A DNA stretch of 64,000 nt, taken from Cyathus striatus (Eukaryota; Basidiomycota; Agaricomycetes; Agaricales; Nidulariaceae). Below, in pieces: positions 24,660-37,118 of the stretch (the first letter of the stretch is position 1; the number at the start of each line of letters is the position of its first letter). Below the pieces are notes generated by a model. The model ran no database searches and was not told where the DNA came from. It saw nothing but the letters and a program-made list of their open reading frames with translations. The DNA is taken from positions 310,001 through 374,000 of the forward strand of contig JAOVFP010000007.1 of assembly GCA_025738555.1 (NCBI GenBank), read 5' to 3'. The translations under genes and the position numbers were made by a program.

Positions 24660-25280
24660 GACCAATTGTATGAGGGGCATGGTATACTCTACTTTAAGCT
24701 TTTTGACAGAGAAAAATCAAGATATGATATTGATTATACTGCACATTTTTTGTTATCTTTCAGTTTTAATGATGGAAAAGATCTTGTTACTTGACTATCA
24801 AGTCATTTCATTGTTTTTATGATGTGTTTCATTGTTATATTTGTTACTTTTACTATAAGCTATGTATGATCTCTGGCATGAATAAAGGTATTGGTAAAGG
24901 AATGTAATTATTCTTTCATCCTCTAGCTTGTCACACCTCTTGTAGAGTTAAATAAATAATCATGGTGGTTAGGATTTTGCTGTTTCTCTGAATAGTGTTC
25001 ACCAACTTGTGCTAATACATTATATCTTTCCTATTGTGTTAGTTCATTAATTCATCTGATATGTCATATTTTGTGAACATGTTTTCAGTCACCACTATTG
25101 TGAGTGTAGGTAGTTGGTTAACACATGACTGTCTGTTCTTTTCACTTAATTATGATGCCATTACATGTCAAATTGCTATGTAACACACAGCATAATATCA
25201 TAATTCAAATAAAACAATGAAACATATAGTGAACAAAAGATTTACAAGGAAGTTCAAAACTATAACACAACTATAAGTAT
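24660..25280. repeat. 3' flank of NLR2, duplicated at 56,370-57,000
   Basis: The sequence is noncoding and AT-rich. It aligns along its length with 56,374-57,000, downstream of the NLR3 tail, for example GAGGGGCATGGTATACT at 24,671 and 56,371. The NLR duplication unit therefore includes more than 600 bp of 3' flank. Confidence 0.75.
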
Positions 25281-28200
25281 TTAGTTATAATGGTGTACTA
25301 CAATGTAAATAAAAAATGAAACAATCAGCCCTATAATAATGTGATGAAGGAAAAAAATATCAAAATATCTCTCCTTTTCATCCTCTATCAAGAAAGAGAA
25401 AACACTTGAAGTTTCTTTCTTGATAGATGATAAATGATGGTCATTCTCATGCTCTTTGTCTTCTTTAATAGGATCAGTAACTGCCAATTCATTTTCTTCT
25501 TTTACAATATCAGAACTTTCTGATAAATGATCAATGGGAAGATCAAGATGGCTGGAAAGTGTTGGAGAGCTAGTTTTGCATTGAGCCCAATCAAGTCCAT
25601 GAACAAAATTTGTGAAATCAACTTGACACAAGTTGTAAGGCAATATTTGAACAGTATAAGGGCTACACAACTGTTTCCTGTTATTGAAAGGAACCCAAAA
25701 TAGTGTATTTCCACTGCTATCTTTCACCCACCCATCTAATGCACAAGATGAAAAAATTTGTGTGCCTCCAAGTGAATGAAGTTTATTGTAGTGAATTGAG
25801 GTGGGGTCTATATTCCACACATGCAATATATTACCTTGTGAGCTGGGGACCACTTGTGTTGCATAAGGAGAAGATGTCACTGATGTCACTGAATGATTGT
25901 GGCCTTCAAATAGTCCAGCAATTGTTTTTCCATCCTCTACATTCCACACTCTGACAGTGCGACCCTTTGAGCCAGATGCCACTTGTGTTCCATCAGGAGA
26001 AAATGCCACTGATGTCACATAATAACTGTGGCCTTCAAATGGTCCAGCAATAGTTTTTCCACTCTCCATGTTCCACACTCTGACAGTTTTATCACGTGAG
26101 CCAGACACCACTTGTGTTCCATCAGGAGAAAATGCCACTGATGTCACATAATGACTGTGGCCTTCAAATGGCCCAGCAACAGCTCTTCCATTCTCCACAT
26201 TCCACACTCTGACAGTTTTATCATCTGAGCCAGATACCACTTGTGTTCCATTAGGAGAAAATGCCACTGATGTTACTGAGTCACTGTGGCCTTCAAATGG
26301 TCCAGCAATTGTTTTTCCACTCTCCACATTCCACACTCTGACAGTTTCATCATATGAGCCAGACACCACTTGTGTTCCATCAGGAGAAAATGCCACTGAT
26401 GTCACAAAACTACTGTGGCCTTCAAATGGTCCAGCAATAGTTTTTCCACTCTCCACATTCCACACTCTGACAGTTTTATCATATGAGCCAGACACCACTT
26501 GTGTCCCATTAGGAGAAAATGCCACTGATGTTACTGAATCACTGTGGCCTTCAAATGGCCCAGCAATGGTTTTTCCACTCTCCACATTCCACACTCTGAC
26601 AGTTTTATCAAATGAGCCAGACACCACTTGTGTTCCATCAGGAGAAAATGCCACTGTTGTCACCCAGTGACTGTGGCCTTCAAATGGTCCAGCAATGGTT
26701 CTTCCACTCTCCACATTCCACACTCTGATAGTTTGATCACCTGAGCCAGACACCACTTGTGTCCCATCAGGAGAAAATGCCACTGATAACACTGAATGAC
26801 TGTGGCCTTCAAATGGTTTGGCAATTGTTATTCCACTCTTCATATTCCACACTCTGACAGTTTCATCCCATGAGCCAGACACCACTTGTGTTCCATCAGG
26901 AGAAAATGCCACTGATGCCACTGAATGACTGTGGCCTTCAAATGGTCCAGCAATGGTTTTTCCACTCTCCACATTCCACACTCTGACAGTATCATCCTCT
27001 GAGCCTGATACCACTTGTGTTCCATCAGCAGAAAATGCCACTGATGTCACATAACTACTGTGGCCTTTAAATGGTTCAGCAATTGTTTTTCCACTCTCTA
27101 CATTCCACACTCTGACAGTTTTATCATATGAACCAGACACCACTTGTGTCCCATCAGGAGAAAATGCCACTGATGTCACATAATCACTGTGGCCTTCAAA
27201 TGGTCCAGCAATGGGTTTTCCACTCTCCACATTCCACACTCTGACAGTTTTATCATATGAGCCAGACACTACTTGTGCTCCATCAGGAGAAAATGCCACT
27301 GATGTTACTGACTCACTGTGGTCTTCAAATGGTCCAGCAATGGTTTTTCCACTCTCCACATTCCACACTCTGACAGTTTTATCAAATGAGCCAGACACCA
27401 CTTGTGTTCCATCAGGAGAAAATGCCACTGATGTTACTGAATCACTGTGGCCTTCAAATGGTCCAGCAATGGTTTTTCCACTCTCCACATTCCACACTCT
27501 GATAGTTTTATCATGTGAGCCAGACACCACATGTGCTCCATCGGGAGAAAATGCCACAGATGTCACTTGTTTTCTGTGGCCTTCAAATGGTCCAGCAATG
27601 GGTTTTCCACTCTCCACATACCATACTCTGATGGTTCCATCCATTGAGCCAAACACCACATATTGTCCATCAGGAGAATAAGCTACACTATTCACAATTG
27701 AATTAGTATGTAATACTGTATACAGTATTGCATTCCAGACTCTATCTCTTCCCTTTCCAATTGAAAGTATGTTTTCAAAGAATGGTGAGAAATGCTTTAT
27801 AACCAATGAGTTCTCAGGTGCAAATGATAATACTGATACATATATATCTGTTATACTCCTTGTGAAGGGAATGTAAAAATTTGTAAGAAGATTTATACCA
27901 TCTTCAATGAAATTGAGTTGATTTGAGTTTATCTAATTAACATTAAGTATTTCCTTTGTTTTACATAGCTGATATCATACCTTTGTGCATAATGTTAATT
28001 TTTTCATAATTTGTTGTGCTGTCTGTATCTTATTTAAGATACTCATGACTTCCAACCAGTATAAGAACTTGCAATATAAGAACTTATTTAATTCCATCCA
28101 CAAAGAGATATAATCACATTTTTCATTTTCCATCATTTCAATATAATGCATGTTCCAATATATGCAACAATATTGAAGGTATGTAGGTATATGCTCACTA

Positions 28201-29709
28201 ATGATTTTTGTTAAGTTTTCAATGTCTTTATTTGCTACATATGATGACTTAATATTGCATATATTAAATTTTAGTTTACTGTTAAGAGTTTTAAAAATCA
28301 TTTTGGTTACTATTGAAACATGTTTGTTTTTGTTAATTTTAAATGTTTCATCATTTAATCCCTCTATTAAATATTCAGCAAATGATAGATGATGGAATGT
28401 TATCTTGTTATCATTTATTGAAATGACTGGTAGGAGATGATGAATTATTCTTGAAACTTCTTTTTCAATGTCACCCTTATTACCATCAACATCAAGAAAA
28501 TATGCAATATCCTCTTTTCTCAATGGGGCTTTTGCTAAGAGTACTGTTGCTAATACTTGTCTTACAATTTCTTTTCTATATTCTGTCCATTTTTCAAAAG
28601 ATATTTGAAGCATTTGATGATAGAGACTTTCAACTCCATGACCTATCTGCCCAGATAGAACATGTTGAAGCTTTTCAGTTGGTGAAGGCTGGTCATCTTG
28701 CTCTGCAGTCATGGTGATATACTTAACTGCAGTAGATGCCCAGATAAATAATCCACCAGCTCTTGTGCACATCATCTGTGACATATCTTCTATTGATTCA
28801 AGTTGCAATTCACTTTGATTATTTTCAAAACTTTTCTTGAGAAAGAAATGTATATCTTGATTTATCTCTGAGTCAAGTTTGGAATCAGTTTCCAATCTGA
28901 TAATCTTGCAAAAATTTTCATTCTCAATAACACCTGGCAGAGAACCAGGTCTTCCAGTTAAGATAAGCTTATAGTGCTTAGGAAGCCCAATCCAATCTTG
29001 TAAAGTCTTCTTCAGAGATGTTAGCAGTTCAGATGATTTGCATTCATCTAGTGCATCAATAACAAATGCAGGTGGATCCTTTTTCAATTGTTCATGGTAG
29101 GTATTCAGTGGGTCAGCAATTAGATGTTTGAACTGCCATTCAATTCTTACAAGTTGGAAGTTGTTATCAAGATGTTCTCCAATCTTTTCTTTCAGAAATG
29201 AATACTTTGATTTGGATGCTAAATCTGCAGCTATTGTTCTCCAAACTACAGTAGCATCACCTAATGTGTTATCATCCCTCTTGAAGAAATGGCAGCCACC
29301 TAGTCGCTTCCAGTTGTTTGAGTTTAGAGTTTCAACCAAAGTAGAGGCTATTGCAGATTTTCCTGAGCCAGGACCACCAGTAATCCACATAATGTTTGTA
29401 GTGGACTCATCTATGAATGAAAAAATGATGATTTATCTTATGAATGTACAAATATATAAACATACCAAAATCACTCAGCCACTTATAAATATCATCCAGA
29501 ATAGTAACTCTAGTCCCTTCCATACAGGGAGGTGGACAATGCAAGTTATGATCAATAGGCTTTAATAACTTGAGTTTTTCAGAAATTTCATCATTTTTCA
29601 TATTGTAATAATTGTTTTGGTCACGACCAATAGCATTCTGCTGACCACCAAGCACATTGACATTGTTTGTATTGGTAAACATGTGAGCATTGGATAGGGT
29701 TTGAGCCAT
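25281..29709 (-). CDS. NLR2: apparently intact NACHT-WD40 STAND protein, 1,441 codons
   Basis: Exon 1 is 29709-29466, exon 2 29410-27981 and exon 3 27932-25281. The introns of 55 and 48 nt have GT/AG ends at the same positions and phases as in NLR1, and exons 1 and 2 have the same lengths (244 and 1,430 nt). Domains: N-terminal segment with NVNVLGGQQNAIGRDQ; NACHT with GGPGSGKS (93-100) and FVIDALDE (197-204); linker; 15 WD40 units (~638-1282); a conserved C-terminal block with DGWVKD and LFWVP; an acidic tail; and a final hydrophobic stretch (~1418-1437) that could be a membrane anchor. NACHT proteins of this type act as oligomerising intracellular sensors in fungi; the ligand is unknown. 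The CpG-depleted sequence still carries an unbroken frame, which argues for a functional gene. Confidence 0.92.
25800..27720 (-). repeat. WD40 repeat array of NLR2 (15 units of 129 bp)
   Basis: The units are near-identical. Pairs after GHS are DS, DY, SY, HS, HW, SF, HY and YY; pairs around D in GS-x-D-x-T are HK, FK, YK, ED, WE, GQ, YE, DK and RK. The first and last units are degenerate and cap the array. The variable spots fall where HET-D/HET-E repeats are known to vary, in the face proposed to contact ligand. Confidence 0.93.
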
Positions 29710-29810
29710 TATATACACAGGTAATTTGATGTTGAACTTGTATGCTGTTGAGGGCTTGAGCAGTGAGGGATTGAAGAAGGAGAGGGGGGGAAGTGTTTAT
29801 GTTAACGAAC

Positions 29811-29818
29811 TATATAAA
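29811..29818 (-). promoter_or_regulatory. TATA box of NLR2
   Basis: TTTATATA on the minus strand lies 102 bp upstream of the start codon, matching the position in NLR1 and NLR3. Confidence 0.55.
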
Positions 29819-30005
29819 GCTATGCAGTGCATTTGACATGGGTTAGTAAGCGTGTTTAGAGCCAAAGAATTGGAACGAGTGACTATTCCTGTCTTCTCTT
29901 CCCGCGAGATGTAACTATAAAAGGATATGTCTTTATGTTCTATGTATATCCGGCAACACATTTGCGGCCTTGTCTAGCCTTATACCTTATGTGTGTTGTT
30001 GTCAA

Positions 30006-30075
30006 AAATAGGCTACTATTCGGTAGCGGTTAGAGCGCATCGATGGGAAATCAATAGATTAATGTAGGTCAAATT
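30006..30075 (+). other. tRNA-like relic (class II-like, anticodon GGA if folded)
   Basis: An A-box-like GGTAGCGGTTAGAGCGC is followed by an anticodon-arm-like segment with a TGGGAAA loop and, near 30,055, a decayed T-arm-like GTAGGTCAAAT. The acceptor stem does not pair and the T-arm has lost a base, so it is not a functional tRNA. It could be a tRNA pseudogene, a SINE head or chance. Confidence 0.3.
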
Positions 30076-30972
30076 AAGTTGGCTCAATTTGCGGATTGCT
30101 CAATGATCTATACGCGTTTTATATCAACAGCAAGAAAGAATTGTATCAAAAAATCAAATCATTGGGACTCGCGGAGATAGATATTTCGATATTTGCAGCT
30201 TATAAGATCGCCCTATTTCTACGCCAACACGTTCGTTACACCTCGCGAACATTCGTCGCTGCGATCGTATTATGTGCGTGGTAGAAGCATGTTCACTATC
30301 TTTGCGGTTAGACGTTGAACGTTGTGACCTTCCAATATTTCAGAAATACTTGAATCTTTGATCAATCGCCATCGAACACCTGCCATCTACTAACAAACAG
30401 ATTGATGTATCGTGATTCGTCCAGCGTCACGTCGATTTTACAATGTTTTTAAAATCATTATAGTGCAGCAATTTCTCCAGTGAGAGAGTTTGGTCTGGGA
30501 ATGAAGCCGATGAGAAAGCGCTAACCTCGGTAACCGATAGTCCACCGTACGTGGGAATAATCCCTGTCCTGCAAGTGTCTGCTCAACGTGTACGATCGTC
30601 TTTTGTCCAGCAACTTCCCCATGTCGATGCACTAACACAGATTGCTCCACACGATCGCATGACCCAGCTCCGTTCTCTTTCTGATGTACCACCAAGTTCT
30701 CGAATACATTCTCAGACCGTGAAACTTGCATGTAGAATGGATCAACCATTTCGCGCTGCGCGTTACTTAGCTCACATCCATATGCACCCCCTTCCCCCAT
30801 TCTTACCGCTGTAAGGCCTGCCGGAATCCACAGGATCTTGATGAACCCATCGATCTACACCTTCTGTCATCACCCCCTTCAGCATCTCGCGTCTTCCTCG
30901 GTTCTTTCTCCCTTTCCATTGCACAAGTACCTCATTTCCATACCGCTTCGGTCGAACTAGCGTTGCTAAGAA

Positions 30973-31240
30973 GACCAACGTGTCAGTGGATGTGGAAGGA
31001 TGATGCAAAGCGCAGATACGATAAGTATCAAGAACGGATTAGGACCACGAGCAAGCGTGCCTTCTCCGAATGTTAATACCAGCTCGTTACGGCCCGGGTA
31101 TGGATGGATACAATAATTGAAGAGCTGGGGGAGGAATTTGATGCACTGGAAAACGAGAAGGATGCATTCGATTATGTACGTTCCCATATCCTTACCCGCA
31201 TCTATGATACTCACGCTTTTTACTTGCCGAAAGAAAGCTA
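30973..31240 (+). pseudogene. Conserved divergent exon upstream of NLR2
   Basis: Following an acceptor-like GTGTCAG near 30,984, the frame reads WMWKDDAKRRYDKYQERIRT, a stop (TAA near 31,073), then ARVWMDTIIEELGEEF and DYVRSHILTRIYDTHAFYLP up to TAG at 31,240. The hydrophilic helical composition looks like real coding sequence. The same region is decayed at 4,480-4,780 and 61,490-61,750. A missed short intron around 31,070 could remove the stop; otherwise it is a pseudogene. The family is not recognised. Confidence 0.42.
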
Positions 31241-31339
31241 GATCTACACTGCCCGTACCCCACCGGCTGAGGGACGTGTCGTCTCAAGATTCATACTCCT
31301 TCCTTTTTCCCCTACTATATACAATTTCTCGTTTACTTA

Positions 31340-32590
31340 TTTAAAAATTGCGTAGTAATCAATTCCTATTATATCCTATTTGATTTACGGACATTTCAGC
31401 GGTCCGTGTATAAGTAAATGCTGCGTCAGCGCCCAGACGGCGGCCAGCCAATGTGCGCATAGCGCAACGCGCGCTCGTTTGAGGTTACCTTCCTAATCGG
31501 GTAATCAGCCGACCGTCGTGGTACTCGCTTTCTTTCTGTTCTTGCTTCCTTTCCCCCTTCTCGCGCTCTCTCTCTGTCTCTCGTGGTCTCGTGGTCTCAT
31601 TGTTCTCCTTCAAACTCACTGGTCTCGTGTCGGTGGATCAGGGTCTAGGTTTCAGAGATTCTGTAAGTCGTCGTTTGGTCCACACTGTGTGTCGCGTGCT
31701 GACTTTGTTACCAGTCATATTGTTTGTTCTATGCAACATTGGTTTTTAGAAAGGTATAGTGTATTATGTATTTTATTGGTTTAAGAGTTTTAAACCAGTA
31801 CTGAGGCGGAGTTTATTTATTTTTACTAGGTATATTTTATCCCTTGTTTAATTATGGGAGGCGGCGCGGGAACTCAGCCCCTTCCCGCGGTTTCCTCACT
31901 CAACGCGCTCGGTACTGGCGTCTCGAAATCGAGACGTAAAGAAGTTTTTAAATTCAGGGTACGTTGTTTTCTTTTACATGCGTATCGCTAGTTCTCATTA
32001 TTTTACCTAGTTTTTATCCCGGAACGAGCTTCTTTCTTAATGCCGAGCGTTGGATGGGTATGATCATCGACCCGACGAAATGTGCCTATAGAGGATATAG
32101 GCGCGAGCACTGTATTGTTAACGAAAACTTTGCGATCTCTTTATTGCGGTTCTTTATATGTAAATATTCCATCCATGTCCGTGGTCCTGTGGGTATGCTC
32201 TCGAATCGCCCACCAATCGCAATATCATTATTGACACCACTGCATCCCACTCGTGTTGCAGCTATCCGAGCGCTACTTGCCTCCTCCCCGCCTCAGAACC
32301 AACCGTCTCGAGCTCGAAATTCACGTTTCGAACATTATACAGCCTGTGTTCGTCTATTTCCCCTCTTCGGTTCTTCTCCCCTACGCTAAAATCCGTAACA
32401 GGTGTCTGTTAATCACATCTACATGCTGTAAAATCAATTGGCGCCGCTAAGGATATACGGTTCGTTGACTGGACGTACTTATGACAAAAATTGGGATGTT
32501 GTTGGGCCTTGGGTCTGCGTTAAGGTTTACCGTTAACGAGAGCATGGTATGATAGGCTTTTCCTTTCCTCAACTCGTTACACGTGTTTTC
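31340..32590. other. CpG-rich intergenic region
   Basis: The sequence is pyrimidine-rich (31,530-31,620), then AT-rich, then CpG-normal to about 32,480. The open frames are short and have no recognisable protein features. No gene can be supported. The CpG-depleted block begins at about 32,490. Confidence 0.4.
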
Positions 32591-33123
32591 ATGTATTGTA
32601 CAGTTGAGGACAGTCAAAGTCAGCAAATTGTGTAGCTCTCCAATGAGATTTTTTTGCGAAAAACTACCTTCAGATTTGGATTCAGTGACCTCAAATACAT
32701 CCAAAAAAGCACCTTACAAGTATTTCTCATGACTTTTTCATGTGGCCAAATTTTTTTGGATAAAAAATTGAATTGTGTGTACCCCTTTGAGAGCATGGGA
32801 ATATAATTATGATACAAGTGCCTATGTGCTAGTGCAATACCAATGACTCATGAAGCTTGTTACACAAGAGGCTTTATATTCCCCTTGAATGGAGGTGCCT
32901 CATCAGAGCTGCTATTTAATAATATGACCTTCATCAAAAGTAGAATTGCTCAATTGTGGAGCAAGAGGTTTCATGAAGAAATCAAGCCAGGTTTGTCCTG
33001 CAAATTTCTTTTTGTAATGGCATTGTCTGTGAGCTGACTTCCTCATAACATCTAGGCCTTTAGTATATTGTTTAGGATGCTTTAATACTTGTAAGAATTA
33101 TTTTTATTGTGTAAATTGTGCAT

Positions 33124-33360
33124 TTACCTTTTCTTTGTGCCTCCTTCAACTTTAACAAATACAGCATGCGCCATATCAATCAGGGTCTCTGTAAGGGTCT
33201 CAGCATTTAATAAATCCTTATCAAGTGCACCACCATTGTCAGAGTCCATTACTGCCATGTCCTCCTTCCTCCAACCCACTCTCAAGCTGTCCAAAATCAC
33301 TGGCAGCTCCTCATCTGCAATATCTACATGCATTTGATTTGTTGAATACACACACATCAC
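33124..33360 (-). other. Unidentified open frame, 78 codons
   Basis: The frame reads ELPVILDSLRVGWRKEDMAV and continues with an acidic, helix-prone composition to the C-terminal GGTKKR. The composition looks protein-like in a region that is otherwise AT-rich and noncoding. It may be an exon of a decayed gene carried between the inverted repeats. No family is recognised. Confidence 0.3.
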
Positions 33361-33561
33361 TCAATGCATCTGAAGGAGATGGAGATGCTTGACTGCTGTT
33401 CCTCAAACCAAGTAAATTGGTTCTTTGTTTCTTTGGTGAATGACCTCAGTAGCAATCTTGGAATTCAGTAGTTAGTATACTTAATGTCACAGTGAACAAT
33501 AGCAAATATATCTAGTGGTTCTCAATAGCAAATATAGCTTACAGGTGTCATTGCATATGTT

Positions 33562-34672
33562 TGTCAGCACCAGTGGCTGTCTTTGTGATTGATCGCTGTC
33601 GGTAAGCAGCGGGGGTGTGCAATGTTTCACCACCGGGAGCTTGATTGATTGCAATTTGAGTTGGCGCAATCAATGTATTCCTCTAAAATCAATTATAAGT
33701 ATGTAGTTAGAAATCATTGAATATATAATTGGGATCTATCATGTGAAGTACAAAATCATTGAATATATAGTTGGGATCTATTATCCAAAGTGCGAAATAA
33801 TTCAATAAACGGAATCAATACTGTAACTGAATCAATAAAAATCAAATCAATAGAAATTGTAATGCAATCATTTCGAATAAATGGTCCCCAACGATGATAC
33901 CCACGTGTAAGTAGGGTTTTTAACCATATGTACTTAACCAGTAGGCTATTCGGTCTTGTATAGGTGACGCGCTTCACTGTATTTAACCTCTATTTGACTA
34001 CTATTACTATGGACTTTGTGAAATGAAGCATGTTCCCTTATGTCTTCATGTACACATTGCCACAGTAGTTCAGTACATGATTAAGCTAAATACGAGTTCT
34101 AACATTATTTAGTGTTTAAATACAATAATTTATAAATTATCTAGCAGGAAACATGTAGATGAAGGGGAGGGAACACGGAAGTCTTTATTTCACAAAGTCC
34201 ATAGTAGTAGTAGTCAAATAGAGGTTAAATACAGTGAAGCGCGTCACCTATACAAGACCGAATAGCCTACTGGTTAAGTACATACAGTTAAAAACCCTAC
34301 TTATATGTGGGTATCGTCGTTGGGGACCATTTATTTGGAAGGATTGCATTACAATTTCTATTGATTTTATTTTTATTGATTCAGTTACGGTATTGATTTC
34401 AATTCGGACACAGTATTGATTCCGTTTATTGAATGATTTTGCACTTTGGATAATAGGTCCCAACTATATATTCAATGATTTCGTACTTCACATGATAGAT
34501 CCCAATTATATATTCAATGATTTCTAACTACATACTTATAATTGATTTTAGAGGAATACATTGATTGCGCCAACTCAAATTGCAATCAATCAAGCTCCCG
34601 GTGGTGAAACATTGTGCACCCCCACTGCTTACCAACAGCGATCAATCACAATGATAGCCACGACTCTTGTCA
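33562..34672. repeat. Long inverted repeat (foldback element), arms ~480-500 bp
   Basis: The left arm, 33,562-34,040, is matched by the inverted right arm, about 34,166-34,672, with a spacer of about 125 bp. Examples are the TTGGCGCAATCAATG segments at 33,661 and 34,560, and GTGAAGCGCGTCACCTATAC near 34,234 opposite 33,976. Identity is roughly 85-90% by eye, with small indels. A tRNA-like A-box word (TAGCCTACTGGTTAAG) lies in each arm. No coding capacity is seen, so it is probably a nonautonomous foldback-type element. Confidence 0.85.
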
Positions 34673-35469
34673 GCATTGATGAACCACAAAACTCAGCTTT
34701 TATTTTATTTTTTACTCAACACCCACCACACAACCAGGCCCAATACTTTTTAAATGGTATGTTCATAACAAATGGAGGTCTTTGGCGATTTTTCTGAGAA
34801 TTATGCTAATTATTTACATGTGGCCAAATTTTTTGGGCATAAAAAAACAAAAACCTAATTTTAGAAAGAACAGCTCGTAGGAATCTCATGAAACTGGTAT
34901 GGATTGAAAGCTATTTGAAGCCTCTTTCAATTCCGAAGAAGTCCGAGGCAAAAAAAAATCATCTAATTTTTTTGCTGATTTTGACTGTCCTCAACTGTAG
35001 TACCATTTTTAATTGGACTTCGGAAGGCTGTTTTACTCTTCTTTGCCCTCAAGTGTCAAGCACCACTTAATTGGTACAAGTGCACCCGACTTGTGTAGCA
35101 GCCATTCCATTTGATAATTTCCACCTTTCTCTGCATCTTAATTATTCCTTCACTTCGCGAACTGCACTCTTCCAATGTTATATCTTTGACATCCATAAGC
35201 ACGAGCCATGTGGTGGGCTTATTCTAGAATTGATATGCGCAGTTGGGTGAACACACCGCTGGAAAGTGCATACCTTACGTTACTGGAGCAAGTTAACGTT
35301 TTATTCTAATAAATGTCAGCTCAATCAGTATGTGAGATTGAACGCGACAGGCGACTTGAACAATATACTTACTTACCTCAACAGGCTCAACTGACCATTG
35401 ACTTCAGTTAAAATTTCCTGCGGTTCACTTACCTCTTTATGCTATGCATATATTTTACACAAAAGTGAG

Positions 35470-35804
35470 TGTTGAGATTTGGCTGACAAAGCAGCTAAAT
35501 CTATTGCCAAACAAGCCAATCACATTGGCCAGAACAGAATTGTAATTATATGATTGATCAGAATGAATTAGATATAATCAGAATATAGTATGATATTCTA
35601 TAGTATAATACACTTCTACTCTATTGTACTATATTATACTTCACTGTATATTCAATCTTCCTGGTATATATACCTGGGTAGATCCACAGATGATAGATGA
35701 TCTTTCTCCCTCCTACCATCACCTTGTCTCATCTCTCTGTGTGTAAACTCTCTGTTTATCTCTGTGTGACTCTGCTTGCTGCTACCTGCTCCTGATTTCT
35801 AACA
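35470..35804 (+). mobile_element. Solo LTR, 335 bp, with 5-bp target duplication GTGAG
   Basis: The sequence begins TGTTGAG and ends TAACA. It is flanked on both sides by GTGAG (35,465-35,469 and 35,805-35,809), the expected 5-bp target duplication. A TATATA-containing promoter-like stretch lies near 35,662-35,668. The TGTTGA start matches the copia LTR at 20,820, but the remainder differs. Confidence 0.8.
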
Positions 35805-35870
35805 GTGAGCATTAAAGATTACTGTGAGTATGCACTTAGTACAAAGTTAGATTGTAAGTTGTAGGATCAC

Positions 35871-36380
35871 TTGGTACCTACATTTGGTCTCTGACCAGTG
35901 TCAATGATTCATCCAGGTAGAAGGTGTTAGAATCTGGGTGTTTGTGTTGAGGCACAGCCACATAGTTACATAAAGTAGTTACATAATTGTTCTCAGTATG
36001 TATGTGTGTCATAGCCTCTGCACAATACATGGCTTCATCTGTCACCATTATTGGTCTGTGTTTTCAATCTGGTCTTCCTCCATGGTCAGCTCTTCAACCC
36101 TCCCCTTCCATTCCTGACAGAAGGCCCAATTTCATTGTCTTGGTGTTGACAGGTATCAATTAGCTAGCCCATGTTCTCTTTCTGTAGTTGTCAGCTGTTA
36201 TTGATGGTCCAGTATGTTGGGTCAGAGTGCATGTGGAAGACATGCATATGAATGGTCCCATGGTCACTGGCAAGTTATTGGTCCCAAGTTTCAGTTCTGG
36301 CACTTTTCAAAGTACATAAATGTACATATGACATGAATTTGATCTGGTCAAATTGATTACCTTGCTTGCCAAGGTATCTC
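35871..36380 (+). repeat. Family A copy A5, 5' fragment, CpG-depleted
   Basis: It is homologous to 5,591-5,870, 11,471-11,740 and 62,391-62,640 through the start block (GATCACTTGGTACCTACATT, ATCGCCCGGTAC in others) and the GGTCCAG block near 36,206. Nearly all CpGs of the other copies are TpG or CpA here. Confidence 0.55.
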
Positions 36381-36494
36381 CCAGGTGAAAATGGGTTCCA
36401 CTTTTTGTCATTCATGTGATTTCTCTCACAGTCACATGTGCACCTCATTCTCACTCCTGCTCTCTCTCTCTCTCTTGGTGTCTATCCTGGCATA

Positions 36495-36720
36495 TTTGGC
36501 TTGGGCTCAAAGGTTCCAACTGGCAATGGTGTGTAGGTCTCAGATGATGACCATGGTGGGCATGTATTTGGCTTGGGTGGTCCCAACTGGTGATGGCAGG
36601 TAGGTCTTGGATGACTGTGGTGGGTACATATTTGGCTCCAGTGTGTATTTGGCTTGGGCTTGAAAGTCTCAACTGATGATGGTGGGTAGGTGTCAGATGA
36701 CTGTGGTGGGTCTGACCAGA
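36495..36720 (+). repeat. Imperfect tandem repeat (~65 bp period)
   Basis: Words such as GTATTTGGCTTGGG and GATGACTGTGGTGGGT recur three or four times with small changes. The antisense frames rich in proline and histidine come from this repeat and are not taken as a gene. Confidence 0.5.
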
Positions 36721-37118
36721 GGGATAATACTGAAAGCAACTATCTGCTTAGAGTGGAGGGTGGAGATGCCTGGAGAACTTTCAGAAGTCCCTGTCACACT
36801 GTCCTCTCCATGTCTTTTTTTCTCCCCTCCCTCTCTGTTGGCACCTTGTGCAGGTTTCTCTCCCTCTCATGTCGTCATTGTCATTGGCACATCCATTTTC
36901 ACTCCACATGTCCTCATTTGGCCTCATTTCATTTTCGACTTAGTACCTCTGTTATCCACCTTGCTCTTCCAGCACTCAAATCAGTTCACATGAAAATTCA
37001 CATAATATTCACCAGAAATTCATGCAAAGTTTATATACAATACTAGTAGTAGTAAACTTCTAATGTATTTCATTGTGTTACTTACTAATAATAAAAATAA
37101 ATAGAGAGCAATAACAAT

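Larger units (their letters stand above)
32595..35010. repeat. Outer inverted repeat pair around the foldback element
   Basis: The word ACAGTTGAGGACAGTCAAA at about 32,610 reappears inverted near 34,980-35,000 with flanking similarity over roughly 40-60 bp. It encloses the larger inverted repeat at 33,562-34,672. Similarity of the outer arms is patchy, so the limits are approximate. Confidence 0.45.

Noticed and set aside
34248..34463. Matching 60-73 codon frames at 33,756-33,977 and 34,234-34,419
   Set aside because: They are the two arms of the inverted repeat read in equivalent frames, and contain no protein-like conservation beyond DNA identity.
36451..36739. Proline/histidine-rich minus frames
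   Set aside because: They come from the ~65-bp tandem repeat and change frame from unit to unit.
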